From assembly GCA_964485235.1 (NCBI GenBank), contig CAZAIO010000075.1, positions 1-12,865 of the forward strand: DNA of 12,865 nt, read 5' to 3'. The notes beneath the pieces were generated by a model. That model was given only the letters and a program-made list of their open reading frames with translations. It had not been told where the DNA came from and did no database searches. Below are positions 1-6,569 of this stretch, in pieces. How positions within the stretch are numbered: position 1 is the stretch's first letter; each line of letters starts with the position of its first letter. The position numbers and the translations under genes are program-made. This DNA is from CAZAIO01 sp964485235. GTDB lineage: Bacteria; Chloroflexota; Dehalococcoidia; GIF9; UBA5629.

Positions 1-1047
1 TTCGGTCTCTCCCGGGCAGCCTATGAGAAGGTCCGCCATATAGTTGAGCTTCTGTATATTGAGTATTTCCATCAGCCGCTCGATATCTGCGGCTGTATGT
101 CTTTTTTGCAATCTCCCGAGCTGTTCATCGTGCAACGAGTCCATTCCGAAGTTAATACCTTCGCAACCGGCCTGTTTCATGAGCTGTGCCAGTTCGCGGT
201 CAAAAGGGACAGGCGACGCATAGGTATACCAGTGTATTTTCCTGCCCAGCCCCGCATCGATTATCGCCCGGCATATATCTTTGGCATGTTCAAAGGGAAC
301 GTTGAATTCACTGTCCGCCATATGGAACCAGGAAACTCCCTGGCTCAACAGGTCGTTAAATTCCTGCGCCACTTTTTCCGGCGGCCTGAGCCGTATGTAG
401 TTGCCTTTTGCCAGAGGGTCCGCACAGAAGATACATTTTCCCGTGCATCCCCGGCGGGTCTCAATTCCCACCATTGCCCCTGTTTGCTCGTATCGCCTGT
501 TATCGAAAAGACGACGTCTGGGAGGAGGAGCATATTCGAGGTCGACATATGCCCTTTCATTGCAAACGATCCCGTTGTCTCTCTGGTAAACAATGTTAGG
601 CAGGTTGGAATAATCTTCGTTTTCTGTTAGACACCTGTAAAGCGATTGTATTGCATCTTCGCCGTCCCCCGCGATGCCTGCATCAGCCCCTATATAATCG
701 AGTGCTGCAATGGGACTGACGGAAAAGCCGACACCACCGAGCACGATGAATGATTTCGACTGACTGCGGACTTCTTCAACTACTTCTTTTACCCACGGCA
801 GAAACAATTGCCTGCTAACGAAAGAAGAATCGTCGAAATTGCGTACAGATATCCCAATGATTGCAGGGTCGATGGCTTTTAACTCACGCTGGATTGCCGT
901 TTTCCAATCGGCTTCAAATGAAAGGTCGATGACAGTAAGAGGAATACCTGCGTCGACCAGAGTTTCACCTACATATTCCAGGCCTACCGGACTTACCGGC
1001 GGACTGGATACATTTGTATTAATGAGAACGATGCCGCGTGATGCCAT
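1..1047 (-). CDS. B12-binding domain radical SAM protein (partial, C-terminus beyond window)
   Basis: Reading from an ATG at 1047 down to base 1 gives 349 residues with no stop, so the C-terminus lies outside the window. Residues 1 to about 140 look like the Rossmann-type cobalamin-binding domain of B12-dependent radical SAM enzymes: an IVLINTN start, then a P-x-GLEYVGE segment, then LGGVGFSVSP and a GADAGIAGDGE stretch. Residues from about 190 hold the radical SAM core, with a clear CxxxCxxC cluster motif (C201, C205, C208 in RRGCTGKCIFC) that would bind a 4Fe-4S cluster and SAM. The classical DxHxxG cobalamin ligand motif is not visible, which is common in this class. Such enzymes methylate or rearrange unactivated carbons; the substrate here cannot be told. 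No clear Shine-Dalgarno precedes the ATG; a minus-strand TATAAT lies at 1087-1092 without a good -35 box. The family call is firm, the function open. Confidence 0.9.
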   Translation of the reverse strand, partial: MASRGIVLINTNVSSPPVSPVGLEYVGETLVDAGIPLTVIDLSFEADWKTAIQRELKAIDPAIIGISVRNFDDSSFVSRQLFLPWVKEVVEEVRSQSKSFIVLGGVGFSVSPIAALDYIGADAGIAGDGEDAIQSLYRCLTENEDYSNLPNIVYQRDNGIVCNERAYVDLEYAPPPRRRLFDNRRYEQTGAMVGIETRRGCTGKCIFCADPLAKGNYIRLRPPEKVAQEFNDLLSQGVSWFHMADSEFNVPFEHAKDICRAIIDAGLGRKIHWYTYASPVPFDRELAQLMKQAGCEGINFGMDSLHDEQLGRLQKRHTAADIERLMEILNIQKLNYMADLLIGCPGETE

Positions 1048-1157
1048 TATTACAAAATACTTCGGGTTTGTTTAACAGTGTGTCACATTATACGGTATTG
1101 CGTGCAAAATAAGCGAGATTATAAAGTAACCGGTAAAAAGAGCCTGAATATCACCAG

Positions 1158-1496
1158 CTACTTCGCTATTTCATCGAGCCAGTTCTGCGTACCGATTTTT
1201 CCTCTTCTCAGAAGGGCTTCCTGTCTTGCTTTTAGCGATTTTTCCGCTTCGGCATCGCTTAACGAAGGGTCGCGCATTTCGAGGAAAAGGGAACAGGGAA
1301 GCTCATCACACAGTCCGCAATGTTCCCGGTGTTTTTTATTGACACAGCAATCGTAGAGCGGACAGGAAGCAATCTCCATCTGTACGGTCCAGAAAGGTTT
1401 ACCCTGTATATACCCGCACCCTTCACATCGTTTGTGCAGGTACTCGCATGTTCCGCAGTAAAGTCCGCATGCTGCCGCCAGCTTATTGTCTACCAT
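1158..1496 (-). CDS. DUF3795 family small Cys-rich protein
   Basis: A 112-residue protein with an N-terminal CGLYCGTCEY motif, followed by CEGCG, CPLYDCC, a HCGLCDELPC segment and a charged C-terminal helix. This ordered cysteine pattern is the signature of the DUF3795 family, small proteins common in anaerobic bacteria and archaea and suspected to bind zinc or an iron-sulfur cluster; no reaction is known. The start is well supported: AAGGAGG at 1506-1512 lies 9 bases before the ATG at 1496. The gene ends 110 bases before the radical SAM gene and points the same way, so the two may be co-transcribed. The full family length appears present. Confidence 0.85.
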   Translation of the reverse strand: MVDNKLAAACGLYCGTCEYLHKRCEGCGYIQGKPFWTVQMEIASCPLYDCCVNKKHREHCGLCDELPCSLFLEMRDPSLSDAEAEKSLKARQEALLRRGKIGTQNWLDEIAK

Positions 1497-1799
1497 TGCC
1501 CGCTTCCTCCTTTACTTAAGCATATCCGATAGTCCAGTGTATCACAGTCGGGTTATGAAAGGTATATTGCATTCCTTTCATAGTTGTATGGTCAACGGTG
1601 TATTATGCACGTTTTTTCTACACAAGCTTCTATACTTGCGGGAGGACGTGTAGTACAATACTGCTGAACATCCTTTACTTTTTATAATATACGCTCTGAC
1701 TTTTTGTTAATGCGGCTGGTCTGTCTTGATGCTCTCAATAGTTCTGGTATTTATCATTAGATGTAATAACAATAATTTTACAGGTAAGGAGTTATCAAA
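1497..1799. other. Divergent intergenic region between DUF3795 and SDR genes
   Basis: These 303 bases separate two divergently transcribed genes. They hold both ribosome binding sites (minus AAGGAGG at 1506-1512, plus TAAGGAG at 1785-1791) and the inverted repeat at 1554-1582. Several -10-like hexamers occur on the plus strand (TATACT 1631-1636, TACAAT 1654-1659, TATAAT 1683-1688), but none has a convincing -35 box at 16-18 bases. No RNA gene or plausible small ORF with a ribosome binding site is seen. Confidence 0.6.
1554..1582. repeat. 9-bp perfect inverted repeat, possible operator
   Basis: TATGAAAGG (1554-1562) and CCTTTCATA (1574-1582) are exact reverse complements separated by 11 bases, inside the divergent intergenic region upstream of both DUF3795 and the SDR. 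The centre-to-centre spacing of 20 bp, about two helical turns, is typical of a site for a dimeric regulator. No T-run follows, so it is not an intrinsic terminator. Its role as an operator is inferred from position only. Confidence 0.5.
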
Positions 1800-2618
1800 A
1801 TGAAACTGGAAGGAAAAGTTGCACTTGTTACGGGTGGAGGTTCAGGTATCGGGGCGGCTGTTGCAAAGCGGTATGTCTCGGAAGGGGCGAAGGTATGTAT
1901 TACGGGACGGCGAAAGGAAATGCTGGATAAAATTGCTCATTCTCTCCCCGAAGGATCGGTGATGACATGTGCGGGCGATGTATCCAGTCATGAAGACATT
2001 AAACGCATGGTGAGCACGACAATCAAGTTCGGCGGCAGGCTTGACGTACTTGTTAATAATGCTGCCGCGGATGATTCAGGTGCTGTACTGGACTTCGATC
2101 CAGCCATATGGAGAAAAATGATCGAGGTCAATCTCACAGGGCCTTTTCTGCTCATGAAAGAATCAATTTCCCACATGATCGAAATAGGGGGAGGGTCTAT
2201 AATAAATGTTGCTTCTCTTGCCGGTCTTGTCTGCTTGCCTGAAAAGCCGGGGTATTGTGCGACCAAAGCAGGGCTTATTCATCTTACGAAACAGGTAGCG
2301 CTGGACTACGGCCGTTACAATATACGATGTAACGTCGTATGCCCGGGAGCCACAAGAACAGAAATGCTGGAACAATCGATTACTCCTCTTAGCAAGGCTC
2401 TCAACACTGATATTGAAGGAGCATTTAAATTTTTTACATCTCCTGTACCGTTAAAAAGAGCTGCGGTGCCCGATGAGATGGCCGGAATGTTCAGTTATCT
2501 GGCAAGCAAAGATTCATCATTTATGACCGGAGCTGTTCTTGTTATAGATGGCGGGGCTGCGATAGTCGATGTGTCAGGCGCCGCAATCAGCAGTGTTATA
2601 GGAGGAGAGAATAAATAA
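1800..2618 (+). CDS. Short-chain dehydrogenase/reductase (classical SDR)
   Basis: A 272-residue classical SDR that would oxidise an alcohol or reduce a ketone with NAD(P)H in the cytoplasm. Visible motifs are the nucleotide-binding TGGGSGIG (residues 11-18), NNAA (86-89), Asn111 in VNLTG, and the catalytic Ser139, Tyr152 and Lys156 (YCATK). Two arginines (37-38) end the second beta strand, which favours NADP(H). The C-terminus runs about 20 residues past the usual VIDGG end, rich in small residues. The start is fixed by TAAGGAG at 1785-1791, 8 bases before the ATG. The gene stands alone, facing the PatB-type lyase across a 25-bp gap. It is one of three SDRs in the window and a possible, unproven, 3-keto-lipid reductase for the cysteate pathway. 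Substrate cannot be read from sequence. Confidence 0.92.
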   Translation: MKLEGKVALVTGGGSGIGAAVAKRYVSEGAKVCITGRRKEMLDKIAHSLPEGSVMTCAGDVSSHEDIKRMVSTTIKFGGRLDVLVNNAAADDSGAVLDFDPAIWRKMIEVNLTGPFLLMKESISHMIEIGGGSIINVASLAGLVCLPEKPGYCATKAGLIHLTKQVALDYGRYNIRCNVVCPGATRTEMLEQSITPLSKALNTDIEGAFKFFTSPVPLKRAAVPDEMAGMFSYLASKDSSFMTGAVLVIDGGAAIVDVSGAAISSVIGGENK

Positions 2619-2643
2619 AAGCCTGTTTCTTATGAAACAAGCC
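2611..2643 (-). terminator. Intrinsic terminator of the PatB-type lyase gene
   Basis: Read on the minus strand directly after the lyase stop codon, GCTTGTTTC pairs with GAAACAGGC (9 pairs with one G-U) around an ATAA loop. The stem occupies 2621-2642 and is followed by TTTTATTTAT, a normal intrinsic terminator. On the plus strand the stem has one mismatch and no T-run after it, so it should work mainly for the minus-strand gene. The T-tract overlaps the SDR stop codon. Confidence 0.75.
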
Positions 2644-3819
2644 CTATTTCATACTTCTGATTGCGCTCTCAATCTTTAAAAGTGCTTCTTCGAGAATAGA
2701 GCGGGGGCAGGCTATATTCATTCTTTCGAAACCTTCCGCTTTACAACCGAATATAATGCCTGCTTCCAGTCCTACTCCGGCATCTTCACGTACAAAGGTG
2801 CCGAGTTTATCCGGCGGAATGCCGCAATCTCTGAAGTCCAGCCAGGCAAGATAGGTACCCTGTAATTCTGTTACCTTTAAGCCCGGTATTCTTTGTGCCG
2901 CAAACTCTTTAAGAAATGCAAAATTTTTCTTCAGGTAGCCGAGCAGTGCGGTGAGCCAGGGTTCACCATGGCGATATGCCGCTTCCGTAGCTGCAATGCC
3001 GAAGATATTCGGTGAAAAAATGCCGCAGCTTTGTACTTCTTTTTGAAAACGTTCTTTGATATCCCTGTTTGAAACGATTGTATTCGAGACTTGTAAGCCG
3101 GGCAGATTGAAAGTTTTGCTTGCTCCGGTGCACACCACGCAGTTATCAGCGAACTCCCGTGAGATTGAATGAAACGGTATGTGCGTAAAACCGGGATATA
3201 CTATATCCTCGTGAATCTCATCAGAAACAACCAGAATATTGTTTTTTAAACACAACTCGCCGAGGTCATAAAGTTCTTGTTCGCTCCATACCCGTCCTAT
3301 AGGGTTATGCGGATTACAGAGAATGAGCATCTTTGTGCGCGGTGTCAGCTTGTTCTCAAGATCATGTAAGTCCATGAAATAGCGCCCGTCTTTCAGTTGC
3401 AACGGATTATCGAGCAGTTCACGGTTATTATTTTGTACGGCACTGAAAAAAGGATAGTATACAGGCGTCTGAACAATGACCTGGTCGCCCGGCTGTGTAA
3501 ATGCGCGGACAAGCATATAGAGCGCCGGCACGACACCCGGTGTAAAGACAGACCATTCCCTTTTGATTTTCCATCGATGACGGTGTTCCATCCACTGTAT
3601 CAGGGCATCATAATATGAGTCCGGTATACCCGAATAACCGAAAATACCGTGTTCGGCAACCTTTTTCACCGCATCGATAACAGAGCCCGGTGCTCTGAAA
3701 TCCATATCGGCAACCCACATGGGGAGCAGACCTTTCATTGAAAAGAAGGAATCCGTGAAATCCCATTTCATTGAATTGGTATTGTGCCTGTCGATAACGG
3801 AATCGAAGTCGAAACTCAT
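2644..3819 (-). CDS. MalY/PatB-type PLP-dependent C-S beta-lyase / aminotransferase
   Basis: A 391-residue fold-type I PLP enzyme of the MalY/PatB subfamily, full length. Family marks in order: LPMWVADMDF (residues 32-41), Tyr121 in TPVYYPFF, NPHNPIG (169-175) with the PLP-contacting Asn172, SDEIHEDI with Asp200, the Schiff-base lysine Lys235 in GASKTFNLPG, and the carboxylate-binding arginine region ACPRS near the end (Arg373). Characterised members cleave the C-S bond of cystathionine, cysteine and related thioethers to pyruvate, ammonia and a thiol; some act as aminotransferases. The start has AAAGG at 3827-3831, 7 bases before the ATG. A strong promoter lies upstream at 3936-3963 and a terminator follows the stop, so it is probably transcribed alone. 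Its presence near a cysteate synthase suggests sulfur amino acid handling, but no direct link is shown. Confidence 0.9.
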   Translation of the reverse strand: MSFDFDSVIDRHNTNSMKWDFTDSFFSMKGLLPMWVADMDFRAPGSVIDAVKKVAEHGIFGYSGIPDSYYDALIQWMEHRHRWKIKREWSVFTPGVVPALYMLVRAFTQPGDQVIVQTPVYYPFFSAVQNNNRELLDNPLQLKDGRYFMDLHDLENKLTPRTKMLILCNPHNPIGRVWSEQELYDLGELCLKNNILVVSDEIHEDIVYPGFTHIPFHSISREFADNCVVCTGASKTFNLPGLQVSNTIVSNRDIKERFQKEVQSCGIFSPNIFGIAATEAAYRHGEPWLTALLGYLKKNFAFLKEFAAQRIPGLKVTELQGTYLAWLDFRDCGIPPDKLGTFVREDAGVGLEAGIIFGCKAEGFERMNIACPRSILEEALLKIESAIRSMK

Positions 3820-3870
3820 TTTATTGCCTTTAATTATGTAGATTACAGTCGTTAAAATGGCTTATTTGCG

Positions 3871-3901
3871 AAAGACTCTATAAATGATATTTATGGTCTT
3901 T
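3871..3901 (-). other. Hairpin in the 5' leader of the lyase mRNA
   Basis: AAAGAC (3871-3876) with GTCTTT (3896-3901), and ATAAAT (3880-3885) with ATTTAT (3889-3894), nest into one imperfect stem with a small asymmetric internal loop and a 3-base apical loop. It lies about 28 bases downstream of the predicted transcription start of the lyase gene. No T-run follows on either strand, so it is not an intrinsic terminator. It may be an RNA regulatory or stability element or a protein-binding dyad; the sequence gives no way to choose. Confidence 0.45.
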
Positions 3902-3935
3902 ACATAGATCAGCTCAATCTCTTCCTGTATTGTTT

Positions 3936-3963
3936 ATTGTAAGATATCTATTGGATATGTCAA
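3936..3963 (-). promoter_or_regulatory. Promoter of the PatB-type lyase gene (sigma-70-like)
   Basis: On the minus strand a perfect -35 TTGACA (3963-3958) is followed after 16 bases by TACAAT (3941-3936), a 5/6 -10 box. Predicted start of transcription is near 3929, giving a leader of about 110 bases. The 8-bp palindrome AGATATCT (3942-3949) sits in the spacer next to the -10 box and could be an operator half. Confidence 0.65.
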
Positions 3964-4011
3964 CAACATTTCTCATTTTTCCCGGTGATTAATTCATGAA
4001 CCGAAGCAGCT

Positions 4012-4041
4012 TTGACTTTTTTTATTGATGCACTATATACT
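4012..4041 (+). promoter_or_regulatory. Promoter of the thiolase-family gene (sigma-70-like)
   Basis: TTGACT (4012-4017) and TATACT (4036-4041) are each 5/6 matches to the sigma-70 consensus with an 18-base spacer. Transcription would start near 4048, leaving about 60 bases to the ATG at 4109. It is back to back with the lyase promoter, some 50 bp away. Confidence 0.7.
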
Positions 4042-4108
4042 ATGTCGTTGAAATGTGTTGGGCGGACATATACCATGTACGGTAAATATTCATAACAAGG
4101 AGTACTTA

Positions 4109-5302
4109 ATGTTCACCAAAAGTTATATCCCATATAAAGGTTACTGGTCTTCACCGTTTTCCAAGTGGCAAATGTCATTTCAGAACCTTAATGCCATAGA
4201 ACTTGCGGCTACCACAACCAAGAAATTCTTTGAATTGAGAGGTTATACTCCCGACATTTTCGATGGAGTAATTTATGGCCAAACCATTCCTCAACCGGCA
4301 TGGTTTTATGCCAATCCGTGGTATTGCGCGCTTATCGGCAACGATAAAATCAGCGGACCGACGATCAGCCAGGCCTGTGCAACCAGTGCTACCGCTATTT
4401 ACACTGCAGTAGCCGGTGTTGAAGCAGGAATATATAAGAATGCCCTTGTGGCAACGGCAGATCGCTGTTCAAACGGACAACATGCAATATGGCCTAATCC
4501 GCTGGGACCCGGCGCCGAAGTTATTTCCGAGAACTGGATGATGGACAATTTCAATCGTGATCCGTATGGCGGCGTGCCGATGGTACAGACAGCGGAGAAC
4601 GTTGCCGCAGATTACGGCGGTGTCACAAGAGAAGAATCCGACGCTCTGATGATCGACCGCTATGAGAAATATCTCATGAGCATGGCAAATGACCGCGAAT
4701 TTCAGAAAGGATATATGATTCCGGTTGAAGTCCCTGTTTCCAAAAAGAAAGTAACACTGGTTGACGCTGATGAAGGTATAACGCCGTGTACTCCGGAAGG
4801 AATGGCACCGCTGCGCACTTCTGTAGAGGGAGGATGCGTAAGTGTAGGAGCACAGACACACCCGGCAGATGGTAATGCGGGAGTTATTGTTACTACCAAG
4901 GACAACGCTAAAGAGTTGAGCAAGGATAAAAATATCACCATTCAGGTGTTGAGCTACGGGTATGCCCGTGCCAAGAAAGCGAGAATGGCAGCTGCAGTTA
5001 CTCCGGCAGCACAAATGGCACTGGCTAATGCAGGAATAGAGGTGAAAGACCTCGCAGCAGTGAAAACCCATAATCCGTTTACCGTGAATGATATAATCAT
5101 GGGACGGCTGATGAAGATACCTGAAGATATCTTTAATAATTACGGAAGCTCTCTTATATTCGGTCATCCGCAGGGTCCGACAGGCGCACGGTGTACGGTC
5201 GAACTCATAGAAGAGCTGGCAAAACTCGGCGGTGGACTCGGCCTCTTTGCCGGTTGCGCCGCGGGCGATACGGCTGCTGCTCTGGTTATAAAAGTATCGT
5301 AG
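4109..5302 (+). CDS. Thiolase-family acyl-CoA acyltransferase (HxxF subtype)
   Basis: A 397-residue thiolase-fold protein. The nucleophilic cysteine is Cys90 in SQACATSATA; the second block reads THNPFTVND, with His321 where bacterial biosynthetic thiolases have the Asn of NEAF, as in SCP2-type thiolases (HDxF); GHPQGPTGAR carries His353, and GLFAGCAAGD carries the C-terminal catalytic Cys383. All catalytic residues are thus present. Such enzymes condense or cleave acyl-CoAs. The start at 4109 is chosen because AAGGAG (4097-4102) lies 6 bases ahead; an in-frame GTG at 4055 has no ribosome binding site and would add 18 residues unlike the family. The gene has its own promoter and a strong terminator, so it is a single unit. 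It might supply or degrade acyl-CoA, but the substrate is unknown. Confidence 0.88.
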   Translation: MFTKSYIPYKGYWSSPFSKWQMSFQNLNAIELAATTTKKFFELRGYTPDIFDGVIYGQTIPQPAWFYANPWYCALIGNDKISGPTISQACATSATAIYTAVAGVEAGIYKNALVATADRCSNGQHAIWPNPLGPGAEVISENWMMDNFNRDPYGGVPMVQTAENVAADYGGVTREESDALMIDRYEKYLMSMANDREFQKGYMIPVEVPVSKKKVTLVDADEGITPCTPEGMAPLRTSVEGGCVSVGAQTHPADGNAGVIVTTKDNAKELSKDKNITIQVLSYGYARAKKARMAAAVTPAAQMALANAGIEVKDLAAVKTHNPFTVNDIIMGRLMKIPEDIFNNYGSSLIFGHPQGPTGARCTVELIEELAKLGGGLGLFAGCAAGDTAAALVIKVS

Positions 5303-5306
5303 TCTA

Positions 5307-5320
5307 CCCGGTATACCGGG
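5307..5320. repeat. 14-bp perfect palindrome CCCGGTATACCGGG
   Basis: A perfect self-complementary 14-mer lies 4 bases after the thiolase stop codon and 20 bases before the terminator stem. It may help mRNA 3'-end structure or bind a protein. It has no T-run of its own. Confidence 0.6.
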
Positions 5321-5340
5321 CATGGATATACATTGAACTT

Positions 5341-5383
5341 AAGGTGTAGTGGAAGATTTTTCTTCCATTACACCTTTTTATTT
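5341..5383 (+). terminator. Strong intrinsic terminator after the thiolase gene
   Basis: AAGGTGTAGTGGAAGA (5341-5356) pairs over 16 positions (one G-U) with TCTTCCATTACACCTT (5361-5376) around a TTTT loop, followed by T-rich sequence to 5383. This is a textbook Rho-independent terminator and isolates the thiolase from the VOC gene. Confidence 0.92.
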
Positions 5384-5468
5384 ATGCAGGGTAGTATCCA
5401 GTCCGTAAGTATTTTTTCAATTTTTACAGTTGTCTTATTCTAATTTTAACAATGAAGTATTCTTATTA

Positions 5469-5497
5469 TTGACTGTACGTACGAGGAAAGCTACAAT
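5469..5497 (+). promoter_or_regulatory. Promoter of the VOC gene, placing the start at the ATG itself
   Basis: TTGACT (5469-5474, 5/6) and TACAAT (5492-5497, 5/6) are separated by exactly 17 bases. Transcription would begin at 5504-5505, the first base of the ATG chosen for the VOC gene, so the mRNA would be leaderless. An 8-bp palindrome, GTACGTAC (5475-5482), fills the spacer just after the -35 box and is a possible operator. Confidence 0.6.
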
Positions 5498-5504
5498 AAC
5501 CGGA

Positions 5505-6566
5505 ATGGACGGAGTAATTATAAGCGGCATTCAGCAAATAGGCATCGGAGTTCCTGATGTGGAGAGCGCATTCAGATGGTACAGGAAACATTTCAGTATA
5601 GATGTCTCCGCATTCGATGACAGCGGAGAAGCCGGTTATATGATACGGTATACCGGCGGGAAACCTCAGTCGCGTCGTGCTGTTCTCGCGATAAACTTAC
5701 AGGGGGGGAGCGGCCTTGAAATATGGCAGTTTACGGAACGGGATCCGCTGCCTCCGTCTTTTCAGCCGTCTGTAGGCGATCTCGGCATTTTTGCGGCGCG
5801 AATCAAATCACGAAACGTTGAAAAAACATACGAACGTCTTCTCTCCGGTGGCGTCGAGATCATCGGTACAATCAGTGAAAATCCTGCTGAGGAGAGACAT
5901 TTCTTTATTAGAGACCTTTTTGGCAACATTGTTCAGGTAATTGAAAGCGACGAATGGTTTGCCCGCAAGGGTGGTGATACGGGAGGTGCATGCGGTTGTA
6001 TGATCGGCGTTACCGATATCGACAGGTCGCGATTACTGTATTCGGATGTACTGGGATATGATCGTGTACTCTACGATGAGAAGGGGATATTCGAAGATCT
6101 TGTTGCGCTCCCCGGAGGCGATAGCGAGGTACGCCGCGTGCTGCTGGCTCATTCGATGCAACGGAAAGGGAGCTTTAGCCGGTTGATGGGTCCGAGCCGG
6201 ATCGAGCTCGTTCAATGTATTACCAGGAAACCTGTAAAGATATTCGGTGACCGGTATTGGGGGGACCAGGGATTTATACATCTCTGTTTCGATATACATG
6301 GTATGGAAGCGTTCCGCGAAATATGTACCGAGGCGGGTTTTCCTTTTACGGTCGACAGCAGCAAATCATTCGATATGGGTGATGCTGCCGGACACTTCAG
6401 TTATATCGAAGATGCCGACGGGACTTTAATAGAGTTTGTCGAGACTCACCGTTTGCCGGTTATAAAAAAAATGGGACTTTATCTGAACCTGCAAAAACGG
6501 GATCCGTCAAAGCCGTTACCGGACTGGATGATTCGGACGCTCTCTTTCAACAGGGTGAAAGACTAG
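5505..6566 (+). CDS. Two-domain VOC (glyoxalase/dioxygenase superfamily) protein
   Basis: A 353-residue protein made of four beta-alpha-beta-beta-beta VOC modules: about residues 7-76 (IQQIGIGVPD to LEIWQF), 92-148 (LGIFAARI to NIVQVIES), 163-238 and 257-314. The second pair keeps a plausible metal triad of Glu234 (RIELVQ), His259 (FIHLCF) and Glu310 (LIEFVE); the first pair has Gln where a His ligand is common. A conserved-looking tail with a KPLPDWM motif follows. The superfamily includes glyoxalase I, ring-cleaving dioxygenases, epimerases and resistance proteins; no specific reaction can be assigned. The frame is open back to a TTG at 5430, but the ATG at 5505 matches where domain similarity begins. 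A GAGGAAAG at 5483-5490 is too far (14 bases) to serve it well, and the promoter suggests a leaderless message. The gene converges on the oxoamine synthase with only 3 bases between stop codons. Confidence 0.82.
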   Translation: MDGVIISGIQQIGIGVPDVESAFRWYRKHFSIDVSAFDDSGEAGYMIRYTGGKPQSRRAVLAINLQGGSGLEIWQFTERDPLPPSFQPSVGDLGIFAARIKSRNVEKTYERLLSGGVEIIGTISENPAEERHFFIRDLFGNIVQVIESDEWFARKGGDTGGACGCMIGVTDIDRSRLLYSDVLGYDRVLYDEKGIFEDLVALPGGDSEVRRVLLAHSMQRKGSFSRLMGPSRIELVQCITRKPVKIFGDRYWGDQGFIHLCFDIHGMEAFREICTEAGFPFTVDSSKSFDMGDAAGHFSYIEDADGTLIEFVETHRLPVIKKMGLYLNLQKRDPSKPLPDWMIRTLSFNRVKD

Positions 6567-6569
6567 TGT

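Noticed and set aside
97..630. A 177-codon plus-strand frame at the left edge
   Set aside because: It is antisense to the radical SAM gene, which carries a diagnostic CxxxCxxC motif.
4469..5323. A long open frame of 284 codons on the minus strand opposite the thiolase
   Set aside because: It is antisense to a clear thiolase with intact motifs, is rich in Cys, His and Ser as antisense frames often are, and has no recognisable domain.
5430..5504. A longer VOC protein from a TTG at 5430 or an ATA at 5496
   Set aside because: The extra residues do not look like a VOC start, and the promoter at 5469-5497 lies inside them. The ATA would be well spaced from GAGGAAAG but is a very rare start codon.
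6543..6562. A 7-bp stem (TCTTTCA and TGAAAGA) at the end of the VOC gene, between convergent genes
   Set aside because: No T-run follows on either strand, so terminator function is not supported.
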